Shown here: positions 46,526 through 60,800 of the stretch, piece after piece | How positions within the stretch are numbered: position 1 is the first letter of the stretch | Layout: each line of letters opens with the position of its first letter | Assembly: GCA_964020085.1 (NCBI GenBank) | Contig: OZ026597.1 | Span: 18,080,109 to 18,144,108, forward strand | Origin: Micromussa lordhowensis | Lineage: Eukaryota; Cnidaria; Anthozoa; Scleractinia; Lobophylliidae | DNA: 64,000 bases | Reading direction: 5' to 3' | Position numbers and translations under genes: made by a program | Notes under the pieces: generated by a model | Told to the model about the DNA's origin: nothing | The model's input: the letters and a program-made list of their open reading frames with translations, nothing else | Databases searched by the model: none

Positions 46526-49500
46526 CGACGTGGTAGAAGAAACTGAGAGGAAATCCTGTGCGTTTTTCTTAAAGCAAAAAAACCGCTTTTGTAGAATGAC
46601 AGTTGGAGAAGGAAGGAAATATTGCGGCGAGCATATGATTGTTGCAGGTCAATCTGAAGTAAGTGCTTGTTCTTTGAAATTAAAGGTACATATGAAAGGG
46701 GGGACCATTATATCAAGTGTACTTACATTGTACATGTAGCTTTATTTACATCGGCTTCTGTGGCTACTGCATGAACCATGTTTAATTTGAGCGATTACAG
46801 AATTTTCAGGGTTCATTTTTCAAGCTCATTTTCGACATTAAGCCAGTCTTCAACATCAGAGGAAGAAAGACCTTCATGGTTGGCTACTTGATTCAAAACG
46901 TCCATGATGGGTTCGGTGGAAATGTTCTCCGGTTCTGGCTCGGACACATTTGGCCGTACGGGATGAATTTGCAGCTTACTGTATGCCTTGAATATTGAAT
47001 CAGCACGTCCCTCTTCCCACACATCAGCCAGCATGTAGAGTGCATCTTTCACAGTGTGTTGCTTTACAATTTCCTTAATGTTTTGTGTTGGATCAAGATC
47101 TTGATCACAAATTATTTTCTGAAGGAGTTTCCTTTTGTAGCGGTTCTTCATTGCTTGTAAGACGCCTTGATCCATCGGCTGAATAAGCAAAGTTGTGTTT
47201 GGAGGGAGAAACATACAGGTAACGGACCCATTGCGGGTTTTCAGCTCTTGAGGATGAGCAGAACAGTTGTCAATCAGCAACAAAGCTTTGGGTGAACGAA
47301 TGTTTTGTGCACATTGGTGACGTTTAACAGCCGTGACAAAATCTTTCTTAAACCACTCGGCAAAAATCTCCGAGTTCATCCAAGCATTTCTTTGAGACTT
47401 GTAAATGACAGGGAGTGCATCCATGTTTACATTCTTAAAACATCTTGGCTTCGCAAATTTTCCAATCATAACTGGTTTCAGTTTATGTGTGCCTGTGGCG
47501 TTGGTGCAACCAAGGACGGTCAAGCGATCTTTTGATTTCTTGAAGCCAGGGGCAGATTTTTCACGGCATGACACCAGGGTTCTGTCGGGCAAACATTTCC
47601 ACAAGAGTCCCGTTTCGTCGGCGTTGTAGATTTGCTCGGCGGTTAAACTCTTCCATCACTTGATGTAACTTCTGAAGAAAAGGCTCAACAGTGTCTTCTG
47701 CTGCAGAAAGTTTTTCTCCCTGGATGCTTAGATTTCTAATTCCATGACGAGTTTTGAATTTCTCCAACCATCCTGTCGAAGCTTGAAGTCGCCATCTGCG
47801 GGATCTGTCTGAAGCTGGCTGTAAAAGTGTTTCGCTTTTTCTTGAAGAAGGGGACCAGAAACTGGAGTGCCAGATGTTCGTTGCTGAATAAACCAGGCAT
47901 ACAGGGCGTTATCGAGCTGTTCATCATGGGCAACTTTCAGCGATTTTCGTTTTAGTCCTTCGCTGGTCTCCAAGTTGTCAGCAAACTTCATGATCTTTTC
48001 CTTGTTCTTGCGGATATCAGAGATCTGCTGCTTACTAACGCCATATTCAGCTGACAAATTGGTTCCTTTTTCTCCTTTTTCTAATCGTAAAATTATAGAC
48101 TGTTTATCTGCTATCGAAAGAACAGATCGCTTATGCTTCAAGGACATGATGATCGGGAATAACTATTTGTGACGCTAGCTTGTTTTGATTTGCATACCAT
48201 GTTGAACTAGCCAGCAGAGTGTGAAATTTCACTTAGCAACAAAACAACTCTGAGCCAATCAGAACTCATTGAAATGCTCTTCATTAGTTACGGTGCGTGT
48301 TAGCGCTGCTCTTGCTCTTTGAAAGCAAAACAAACTCGCTTTTCACTGCAGTTTTCGATGCCATGGTTTTAAAAAGAACATGGCTACGAATCTTGATCAT
48401 GGCTAATGAATATTCATTACAAAATTGGGACTAGAGAAAAAGTCCGGATAATCGAGAAATCCGGATAATCGAGGTCCGGATAATCGAGGTTCGACTGTAC
48501 TAGCATGAAATTTTCATTGTTGGTTGTTTTTTAGGGGAGGGGTGGGCTAGTGAAAATAACTGTTGGGCTGGTACATTCCTCTAGTTACAGTTTGCCCCAA
48601 GGGTAAGCTGGAAACCTCATCTTTATTCACCTTGGATTAATGGGCCAACTAAAACATGTTATCTCTCCATATCCTGCAATCATATATTGGTACATTGTAG
48701 CTCTGGCTACATTCTTTCCAATAATTGGTCACATGACCAACTGTTGCTTAAGATCTATCCAATGAGGAGGTACATGTAATAAGAACCTCTTATTTATGTT
48801 TCAGTGATTAAATACATGTAGAACACCATTCAATTCATTTCCTTTTTTTCTGACAGGCTGATGGTCGAAAAAGGATTACCTGTCCTTTGGATAAGAAACA
48901 GTAAGAATTACATGTAGTTCCTCATTGACTTTGTCTTTAGACAGGGGGTTTCAAGTGAGCACAATAAAACTGAAACCAAAGGCCAATCACACAAGGACAT
49001 AATTCAGTGAAACTTTATACATATAGCCAATGGGAAACATGAAAAAAATGTGTGAGCAAGTCACTGTTGGGTTTCTTTTATCTCTGATTTGATAACAAAG
49101 TAGGGTGATTTTGTTTAGCCAATTGCTTTGGGTAGTAATGCAAAACTAAAGCAAATATGAACTAATTTTGACACTCGTGTGAAAACCGCTCTAATTGATT
49201 TGAAATAATCATAGGGTTTTCCTGGTTGTTTAAAGAGACTGGATTAAGTTGGCTTTAAAAGGTTGTTAAAGTTGTTTCTTTTTTAATCATTATTGTAGCA
49301 CAGTATTTGAGGACCAACTTGAAAAGCATCTAAAGAAATGTAATCAAACAAAAAAGACTCGAGTGGTAAGGTTGTTAGTGAAACATATTGATCAGTATGC
49401 ATGTACATGCATGTAGAGTTGTAGTATCTGTAAATGGCATGCAGCTCTCTTTGATCATGATAGATTAGCATTAATATTGGTACTACAGTATTCCTGAGAC

Positions 49501-51819
49501 TCTATGGCTTCAGAAATCTCTTGTGGTTAGAAGTTACTTTCGACTTGAAGATTTTCAAACTTGTTTGTTTTTATTTCTCTTTGTTTCAAATAAGAAGAAC
49601 AGAGGAAAGTAGCAATCAAACTACTGTAGCTTGAGAAATTTCAAATTTCATATGCATTCCTCCATACCATGAAAATTCCTTGTCAAACAGGTTTCTGTAA
49701 ATGCAATTTTTGTTACATGTATGCTTAGAAGATAAAAATATGGGTATCAGGTGCTCTTTTTGTCTGAAAAAATATACATTTATCAATCAGCTGTTTTTTT
49801 ATGTCCGGTAACAAAATAGTGAGTTTGGTATGACTTTTTCTTTCATCCAGGTATACTTCAGTGCTAACATCAACTCTGGCATAGCAAATTATAAATTTTC
49901 TCCAGCAGAAAAGGTATTGTTTGAGAATATTCTGTATGTGAGGACATACCCTAAATTTCCAGTACTACCCCACTTTTCCTCCAAAGAAAAATTTCCTGAG
50001 AATACATAATGTAAACACCGTAAATTTTGGATCCAAAAATATCATGTTTTAAGTGTTAGCCCATGCATTTTCATTTAGAGTTGGCTCTCAAATGTAGATG
50101 TACAGTAGATATATCTGCCACCTTGCCTGCAGAAATTGCAGTATCTACAGTATACAGAAATTACTGTATCTGGAATCCTGCATGTGAAGATTGTGATGTC
50201 ACATACTGGTAATTTGCAGAAGGGTAAAGTTGCTTTAGTTAGTGAGTGTTTCAATTCTGAATGATGGAGCCAAATTTGTTGATATGAAGGTAAAACATCT
50301 TCTGATCTTCTTGGTCATCTCAGGAAAAATATTTAGAAACATTTCTAACCTGAAGACAATTTGCGGAAATCATCATCAGAATCATCAGAAATCTTTTGTG
50401 AGTCATCCAAAAGTGACACAGTGGTGAGGGAGTGCCAGCCTCTCACCAGTGTGGCCCAGGATGTGGGTTGGTTCTTGTCCTTGCTCTCTGGGTTCTCCAG
50501 TTTTCATCCCAGCTCGAGAACCAACATTTTGTTAGGGTATGTGTCAATTCTTGTAAGTCTTGTAGGCTAGCTAGAAACTTGATACATTAATAGAGCTGAT
50601 TATTAATAAACATAAACAAAGCTGTTTAAAAATGTGGCCCAGGTTCAAATCTTGGACCTGCATCATACACGTATGTGGGTTGGTTCTCATCATTGCTCTG
50701 GAGGTTTTGACCTCAAGGTTCTCCAGTTTTCCTCTTGCCTCGAAAACCAACATTTTGTTCTGGTGTGTGTCCATCCTAGTAAGCCCTGCACACTAGCTAG
50801 AAACTTGACATTATTAATAATTAAGCTATTTATAAATTGCTTTAAGACAAAAGGACCCTAAGAGAAAATACAAATGTAAATGATACTATGACATAGGTTT
50901 TTATTTATCTTTACATGTAGGTTTCATTAAATTCTGTTTCTCAGAAGAAGGTTTCAAAGTTGATTGACAAAGTTAAGGAATATTCAAAAGGTACATGTAT
51001 ACATTTAAGCAATAATGTTATTTGTAAATTTGAGGAATGTCATGTGTATGTAAATGTATTATATGCAGTTAAATGAGATTTAACAACAAAGAGCGCTGGC
51101 ATTCCCATAGTTGGTCAGCAGTGTGGGGATACGTGCATGTACCAGGATTCCATGTGCTCCTGATTTGAGACATGTTTGTGGCCTTCACAGAGTCTGAGAG
51201 ATGCCATTTCAACGAGCATTGTTTTTGCATGGGAGCACATCTTCAAGCATTCAACCCTCCTTTCCTCCCTCTTTCCACTGTTAATTCAGTGTGACTGGTG
51301 CCTGTCTCCCCTTCCACTTAGGATCTCATGGCTTGGTTTCCAGGATTTGCCAGCCATGGGAGTGGTCTCCATCTAGGAGCTGGCTGGAAGCTCCTGGATG
51401 TCTGGGGCACCCAACCTCCATTTTAGCGATGCTGTTGTTTATGTTATACATGTATTTAATGCCCAAATTTGGGTACATATGCTGATGTTAACTATTTTAA
51501 ATAAGACTAAAATAATTTGTTTTTTTTACTTTTTTTTACTTTGTTTTTTTTTACAGAGTTTTGTTTCTGATGGTTGTGTGTAGTCCTTTACTTAGGAAAT
51601 GCAATATAGTGTACATAGTTTTCTTTGATTGTCATGTTGTACATTGCCATCTTTATCGTGAGGGTTCTGTCAGTTTATAAACCACACACAACCCACAATT
51701 CCTTGATTCCCTCCAACGAAGGGCTAACGTCCGAAATGTCTGCTTCCGAATCTCTTTACGGTGGCCAATTCACATTACATGTATCAACCCAGTTGATAAA
51801 ACCAAATTATCTTGTAATA

Positions 51820-51856
<37 letters not shown>

Positions 51857-54800
51857 TGCCCACTTTACTGTCAGTTTCAGTTGATGTTGTTAATAATTTA
51901 TTGTAATATTGTAAATTTAGTTCATGGTCCAAAACTTAGAGAGGAAGTACTGTCTCACTGTGTATTTCAAAAGGAACTTTCAGAAATGCTGGATAAACCT
52001 GCCATCTTGAAGCATTTAAAACAGCAGGTATTGTTTGTTTTATTCTTGTTATTTTTGGGATGTCTAAGGCATGATCTGTTGAACATCATTTGTTCATATG
52101 GGTCATGGAAAACCTGGAAAGTCATGGAATTTATTTTTTCAATGTCCAGGCCTGGAAAATCATGGAATTTAATTGAATACATATGTGATATTTATACTAA
52201 TAGACCATGTTCAGTACATGTCTGCCAAATTTTTATACTTGGTCTTGCTTTCTTTGTATTTAGGCCTCTAACAAAAATTACCAGCCAAAAGGAATCTAAG
52301 AAAATTTGAAATTTTAAGCAGAAAGTCGTGGATTCATGGTAAAATTTTGATATTATAAAACAAAACTTTAATAGGTTATGTACATACATACCCTTCACTT
52401 CGTCTTATGGCTCTTCCCATCCCAAAATACGGAACAAAGAAAGTCGGATATTATTATTATTAAGAAAATTTGAAATTTTAAGCAGAAAGTCGTGGATTCA
52501 TGGTAAAATTTTGATATTATAAAATAAAACTTTAATAGGTTATGTACATACATACCCTTCACTTCGTCTTATGGCTCTTCCCATCCCACAATACGGAACA
52601 AAAAAAGTCGGATATTATTATTATTAAGAAAATTTGAAATTTTAAGCAGAAAGTCGTGGATTCATGGTAAAATTTTGATATTATAAAACAAAACTTTAAT
52701 AGGTTATGTACATACATACCCTTCACTTCGTCTTATGGCTCTTCCCATCCCAAAATACGGAACAAAGAAAGTCGGATATTATTGGTGTCTGGATGTTATC
52801 ATTGACCTTCTGTATTGGAAATACACGTAACACTAGGTTAACATTTTATTTGGTCTTCAGGCTTCTCTTGTTGGTCATATGGACAAGCTACATCTTTTAA
52901 AACCAAGTACAATATTTATGGAGTTTGGAGCAGGGAGAGGTACAGCAAGTGTGTCAATTTGTATCAAACTAGTTTTTGATCTTAGGCGATGGTCTTGATT
53001 TGGATCTTAGGTCTTAGTTCTTAACTTTTTGGAGTCTTAAATGTACATGGCTGCTGCTTCACCCTTTGGCAAGGTTGCAACACATACATTAGACATGTAT
53101 GCACAGTAGTTTAATTGTTGGTCACTGCAAAAGATGCACATTGAGGTATCATTGTATGGCAGTTAATATACAAAATAGGTATAAACGTACTTCATGTTAT
53201 TTTAGGAAAATTGTCTCATTGGCTTCAGTTGGCACTGGGGAATTCCGCAAAAGATGTAGACTATCTTCTTATTGACAGAGCCAGTAACAGGTACAAGGTA
53301 TGTAGAGTAATGTCACTATGTGTTAAATGTTGTCCTTCAGTATCTATGGACAATCTAGTTTTCTTTTGAGTGAGTCCTTAAAGTACTGTTTTGAGTAACT
53401 ATGGTCAAGTCAATGTTCCAAGCTTTCACTGATCCACGGCATCATCAGGGGTAGAAAATAATTCCACAGTACAGTAATATTATATATAGTAAGGGGGATA
53501 TGATGTGTGACACAACAAGCAGTGCTGATAAAAAGAGTGACACTTTAAGGGAGTGTGAGATAAGGTCACTATCTTTATCCCATTCTATGATGAAAACAAG
53601 GGTTGTCCAGTACTGCTGCACTGTGAGCAATGGTCTGGGATACATGTATAAGGTTTCTGTCATTCAGCCTGACACTGAACGTTACACCTGGTCCATAAGG
53701 ACCTGGCAAATAATAATTACAAAATGAAAATGAAAAAGTGAAAATTGTTGTTAATCAATAACAATTGATATTAGTAGTAATCGATTACCTATATTGGTAC
53801 ATGTAATTGATGAAAATCAATGACAAAAGCATTGAAGACAGATATGGCATTTACAAGACTGTAATGTATTTACCGTAATTTTTCAAGCAAAAGAGGATTG
53901 CAGTTGTTTTACTCAGCAAATGTGTTGTTTATTAGTATGATCGTTATCACAGAGGTGAGGATCAAGGACCAGCCTTCCAGCGATTAAATTTGGATATTGA
54001 ACACCTTGATTTGAGTAAGTATAATGTTATAATTACATGTATTTCAAATTGTTTTGTATCCTCCTGTCTACCTGTGATTCCCTTGGCAACAGTTTTGCCT
54101 ACATGTTCTGTATTATTTATACAGAAAACTGTACACATGTTTTAACAAGCTTCTCAAGGCCCATAATCTTCCAGGATTAGTTTTTTCAGGACTTTTTGCC
54201 AGAATTGAAGAGTGAACACTTCAGAGTTGAAGATGTTGTGCCCCCCCTTTTTTAATTATGTTATCAAATATGACAGACAGTGTTCCTTTGCACTTCCAAA
54301 CACTGAGAAAAGAGTTGAAAATAGGACATACAGTGGAGTTGATAAATTTTAAGGTGCTTGGAAATGCAAGGAGACACTTTTTCCAGTGTTTGAAATATCC
54401 TTTCAATCGAAACTAAAACTAAGGAGAGAACACCTGGAAATAAAATTGCAAAAATCTATGCTAATTAACATCAGATATTGAAACACCATCACAATCATGA
54501 TTTCCTTTGTTGAGACGTGATAAACTATGAATGTGGTTGAGAAGAAAGGGAAGAGAGGTTAGTGGGTGGGATGTGCGATAAGGCACTGCCTCTCATGTTT
54601 GATGTATATTTGGAAATTAGGATACAATTTTATATACTGTGGCAATAACATTGGCCAGGAGTACTTTGGAATGCTTTGGCAAATGGATGCTATACATTAT
54701 TGTGAAGATTGGCGAGTAAACTGTGTCAAATGCTCCAACCTACAATAAAAATATTGGTGACATTTTGTTGACAAATTGTGTTTCTATATTAGTTTTAGTG

Positions 54801-57800
54801 CACCAAACAAAACCACTCTTTTTTGCACAATAAACTGTGAAAAAGTTCCTGCTTCCCCATCCAATGTTGCTTGTTTGTACCTTGAGATCACAGCAATTGC
54901 TGCACAACATTCTTTGGAGGGGGGAGGAGGGCTGAAAGGACAAGTGAGGGGGGCAAAAAGGGAGCACCATGACGAAATAGGGGGTTAAAAAAGGCAAATG
55001 TGTCAACAATTTTGGTGCCAATTGTAGATGGTTGTAGCATTTTTGTTAGTTAATCAGTACTTTATTACATGTAGCCAGAATAAAGAAACAAAGTGATGAT
55101 ATGATTATGTTTGTCTCAGAAGTTTGCTGTTGTGTTTCAGGTAAGGTGCCCTGTATTCAAAACAGTGAGAATCAAATTGTTGCTATCAGCAAACATCTTT
55201 GTGGGGCTGCCACAGGTTGGTTCAGACAGTATACATTATGTTGTTCTAGAAAATATTCACACCGCTCCCACAGAAGGTCCTACAATGTAATTTGAATCCC
55301 CCCCCCTGGAATTCTGGTTTAGCTTCATACTTTCCTTTAAAAATTTTGGCTCTTGAATCCTCCCCTCCTCCCCTCCTCCCCCTTGGAATTTCTGTAGGCT
55401 GGAACTGCATGTTACAAAGAGTCAATATTCTATTGTTTCAAAGATACATTGTACTACTTCCATTGATAATCAGTCAAACTCAGAACAGTTCTGCAATGCC
55501 ATGTACAGTAAAAATAATTTTTCGGTTTTCTTTTATCAAAATTCATGTTTCTAATGTGAAAGGCAGTGACTTACATGTACATTTATGTTGATAATCCATT
55601 ATTTTGCTAATAAGTTAAATCTTTTGTTATTAAACCACAGGCGGCCCAGACGTTGTTTGTGATTTACATACGTGACAGTATTGCGTTACGTTTTAAGCCA
55701 TTTAAAAGAATGAATGAAAATGGTTCGAAAATCGCTCTAAATTCAACTTGTAGTAAACGATTTAAATAAAAGAAACTTACCTTAGTCTGCGCTTGTGTTA
55801 TTTTGAAGTCTTTGTGGCAGCTGAGGCGTTCTACAGTCGTTCTAAAGCCATTTCAACGATTTAAACTTTTCCAGGTTTGCTTTCCATTAAAGTGAAACGA
55901 AAGGCTGGCGACCTGGTCGGCCGACGGTTCGAACTCGAAGCTCCATAAATTCCACTAAAATGCTCGGAGCTCGCCAAAATTGCCTCACGGCAGCCATCGA
56001 TAATTCTTCTTTCTAGTTGCTTCGCCTTGGATCCCAAGGTTTATCTTATCCGCCCGAAAAACGCTCCGTTTTGAACGCTGGCTGCCCATTTCTGCTTCAT
56101 TTTGATCCGTTACGAGTGATCTTGGGCACAGATTTCAAAATCGTTGGCTTAGCGACCGCTCCAACACGACAAAGTCGCTCTCAACCGTAGGGAGTTGACC
56201 TTTGCCTCCCTACAAATAACACAAGTGCAGACTAAGGTAAGTTTCTTTTATTTAAATCCTTTACTACAAGTTGAATTTAGAGCGATTTTTGAACCATTTT
56301 CATACATTCTCTTAAATGGCTTAAAACGTAACGCAATACTGTCACGTATGTAAATCACAAACAACGTCTGGGCCGCCTGTGATTAAACTAACCAAAGGTT
56401 TTGCAAAACATTTGCAAATGAAAATGAGGGATACTACAGTGAAACAGAACACTAAGCTACATGTAGTTATCTCCTTCAAAATGAAAGATAGTTCCGACTT
56501 AAGAGATGACTTGCATAGAATAGGTCAGTGGTGTTCAAAAACCTTTTACTGTTGAACCCAAGCAAAAGTAAGCTTATTGGTTGTTGACCAACCTCATGCT
56601 TGGTCAATAGCCCATATATCCAGGGGGGGGGGGGGGGAGGGAGAACTACTCCCAGTCACTTCGTACTAAAGAAACCTGATGCATACTTAACATTTTTGTT
56701 GTAGACTTGACTCTAAGATGCTTGATGGGAACACTAAATAATTTTGATAAGCAATTACTCCAAGACCCAATTGTGGAAAAAGGCACAGATGATAGGTTGG
56801 TGTTGTTAATTTGATTGTCAACCTGGTGTTTGCTAAAATAAAATGAAATAAATTAAAAAATACTACATGTACAATGAAATTCAAGTTTGTAAAACTAATT
56901 ACATGTACATTAATAAAATAGAATATTTATAATAATTATAATAAACTTAATTAGTAATACTAATAAGAGTACATATCAACCAAAGTATGCTTTAAAAGCT
57001 ATATGAAGTAAATACATGATTGTAAGTTTTCACGTTACATTTAAAAATGGCTTATGACTGGATATCACGTAATTCAGCTGGCAACTATTCTATAAAATTA
57101 ATATGGAGCAGCAGCAGAGAAAGATCTATCACCTAAAGTGATGAGCACTTTCCCATTAGGTGTGTATAACAATAAACTTTGATTTGATTTTATTGTATTT
57201 ACATGTAGATGTAGGCATAATGTTAATGCTATGATATGCTTGGGCACCAATCCAATGTAGCTTTCAATGTTAAAATTAAGATCTTAAAATGAACACGATG
57301 TTGCTACATCAGATAACTAGAATGATTGCTGGAAATGCATTATACAGGATGTGACAAGTAATTTTCTTGTTGGGTAAAAGGTGAAGTCTGCATACGAGCC
57401 AAGTGGCTCATCAGGCCGGAGCTTATCCCGGTTTCAGTAGTATGAAGCGACTAGGAATATTTCTACTCCCCCCTGGATGGGATGCTAGTCCATTGCAGGG
57501 TTACCCCCCAGCATTAAATTCGTCGGTACCCATTTACACACCTGGGTGGAGAGAGGCACTGTGAGAGTAAAGTGTCCTGACCATGAACACAACACAACGT
57601 CCTTGGCCAGGGCTTGATGTGGTCCACCTGGCCTCCCACATTTAAAAAAAACTTCAGCCAAGTTTGGAAAAATAATAACACAAACTTCATGTCTTCAAGT
57701 CGGCCTGTACTGTAATTCACTCTCATGAATCATTCTCACTTCCTAACTTGTTTCTGTCATTTGTTCAATAAAAATCAAAGCCATAGAAATTGTCCAGTCA

Positions 57801-60800
57801 AAATCGTTTTGGGCATTATATGGTCTGTGCATAATGAAAACACCCCCCCCTCCCCCCGTAGGGATGCTAGGCAATCACAAGTTGTTCCCACAATTTTTTT
57901 TCCACCGTATAGTGGTCTTAGTGGTTTCTTGCCAAATACTTTGATGCATAAAGCTGTACTGTAAACTTGAAATTGTTTTAATTAATGGAAAGTTATATTC
58001 TTTTCATCTTAATAACGTGTAGGGAAAACAAGAGGATAAAGTTATCTCCCAATAAAAGCCGAGTGAAAGGTGTGGTGTTGGCCTTGTGTTGCCATCACTG
58101 TTGTTCTTGGCCTCAGTATGTTGGTCGGCCTTTCCTTCAGAATCTTGGCTTCACAGCGGAAGAATTCCATCTGCTATGTTGTCTTAGTAGCTGGGCAACC
58201 TGTGGTATAAGGCTCAAGAAACGACGTAAACGAATTGCTGGGCAAACTGATAACAACAGAGGTGACAAATTGCTTTTTTGTCTTGCATTGCTTAGCCTTA
58301 AAGTTTATTGACGAAAGTCGGTAGTGTGTGAACAGACTACGACTTTCTGTCAAAAACTGCAGACGAATGGCAGGATTATGAACAATTGACCGTTTTAGAT
58401 TGGTGCGGTTGGCTGCCTCATTTCAGACCATGTGATGATACTCTCCAGAATTCTTTTTGTGAATTTTTCAAATAGTACATGTAGCGTTTATGTGAATGTA
58501 TAATTTTTAGATAATTTAGGATAAAAGAACAATTCTCTAGAGAATATCACGTGGGCTGTAATGGGAAAACAAACCGCCCAAGCTAAAGAGGTCTTTTGGG
58601 ACAGCCTGAAAAAAGATTGGAAATGTTATGACCTGTTTTTCATACTCGGGAAACAATTTGGATCTTTGTGTAAAGCTTAAAAGTCTCGATCACTTAGTTA
58701 ATACCCCAATCAGAGAGGTTCTCTAACTTATTTCTTCTACTTTCATGACTTGTTTTCGCCACTTTCAAAAAATGCAAATTTGATTGGCAAAAAGAAAAGG
58801 GAAAACCTCTAGAAGCAGAGTACTTGGTTAAGCATCATCTTTAATTAGCCGATAGTGTGAATTAACCACCATATAATTAACGCTCGAAACGCCAGTTTCC
58901 AAATTCACCTTTATCAACTTTAGTTTCACTTGAAGGTAATTGATTTTGAGGTTTGGAGTGTTGCTCCAAGTCTAATTATACAAGTAACATCTGCGTCTGT
59001 TAAGAGTTTTTCGTTCGAGGCATGATTTTCGTTTTGTTGTCTGCCTTGTGGTATATTATATCTTGGAATTGAAGGATATAGAAAACTTATCGATTTTTGT
59101 GTTGGAGTACAGTATTTTTTTTGCCCCGCTGCTTGAGTTTATGCTAGTTTTTTTTATCACTATTTTTAGTCGATAACACAGACAGTGATAGCCGTGATAC
59201 TGATGGACGTGAGGGAAATATTTCAGAGGAGGATAAAGGAAAGGGTCAGAGTGACGATGAAGACAGGTAAATTTAAATTCCACTAGGTTACAGCCGGTTA
59301 GGCGCTATATCTGCCGCTCTCTTGGGTCCGGTTCCCAAAGGTCCTCCTCGAGAAGAGGGGAGGGGATGGGAGGGGAGGTGCCTGGGCTCATTATCCTGAA
59401 CCGCGGCTGCTAATCAAGCTAGGGCACACTTTAAAGCTAAAACGAGATTTGAAGCCATAAATTTAGCGACGCTGAATTTAGTGGCGCTGATGTGCAGTGC
59501 ACAGAAAGACGTGACTGTATCCCAGCGTTGTGTCCGCAAGGTTAGCTATTTGCCAACTAAATGAGGTTTAATTGTTCAGTTGGTAGCACTGCATGGGTTC
59601 AGGTTACGTTGTAGCTTCAGATTTCTTTTACCGTGTTGCCTATGCAGACAACATGTATCGACATAATTGTTTTAGCTCCCCATGAACTATTTGCTGTCCA
59701 AGGAAGGGTTTTGTAAGTAAGTGTTGTTTTCTATAGGCCCTATTAACTGTGATCAGACCTATCAGAATAAATTAAACCAGAGTATTATCTGACCCTGACT
59801 CTGATATGCCACTTGATTCTTTCAATCTATTAATGTGTTATCAGCGAGTGAACGCGGAAGCAATGAACGGGTATAGCGGTGGACCAACGGCTTGATTCGT
59901 ATAAAATTTTGAATAGCGCTTATTAAATGTATCTATGCATATTAATTTATGCATATATGAGGAGACAATCAACATTTCGTAACCATCGCCGTTGGCGTGG
60001 AAAGTTTCAACACAGTATTTCTTGCGTCTCTCCATCGAAATAGACCTTCTTAAGTTTCTAAAGGAATACGGTGTCAATATATCCTTAACGAATACTCAAC
60101 GAAAAGAAAAAGAGGACAATGAGAATCTCAAAAGTAGTGAATTAATCCAACATTCAGAAGAAATTTGCTTTTGATTGCACAAAAGGGTTTATAATTACCA
60201 ACAACAGACTGAAGTTTACAACATACTGCTGTTCACCGATTCAAGCCGCATTCGCAAGTGACCTGCCTCATTCCAGGCGTTCCAGGTCTGTCTCTAACGT
60301 CACCGAATCTGAATAGATGCACAAGAATGTGGAAGATGGTTTAGTGGTCTGAGAGCAGTTTTGTTCTTCTAACGACCTTTCTAACAGATAATGTGCACTG
60401 TAAATGCATCATTATTCTCTTGACTCTGATTGTTTGAACAGCGCGTTTGTTTCTCTTGCTCGTATACATCTAAGTCAGAGCGAAAATGTGTCTTTGCAAT
60501 TGACCAGGTGCAGAAGGAAAATCGATTGTGACTCGGCTTTCTTTCACCCATCTTTTCGTGTTATTTTCTCCTGGTTGCAAGCTTTTGCATTGAGTTGTTA
60601 CTGGTTTTCCGCAATATTTAAGGTAAGCTCGTTTCCGCCCGCTGTTCACCCTGGACTTTCATTTTCCTCAAGTTCTGATTGGTTTAACTGATATTTTCCC
60701 TCGCTTCCCACCCTTGACTCTCGTTTCTGTGGAGCTCTGATTGGTCTACTATTCTGTTTAGCCCACGTGACTTGTTCCCGCGCTTGTCACATGTTATTTG

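Noticed and set aside
51625..51906. 93-codon frame before TRMT13 exon 6
   Set aside because: Intronic; TRMT13 exon 6 begins at 51921 in another frame with full phase agreement.
57985..58311. Start codon at 57985 for a separate 108-aa protein
   Set aside because: It is TRMT13 exon 12 read through its acceptor; the conserved CCHH region belongs to the methyltransferase.
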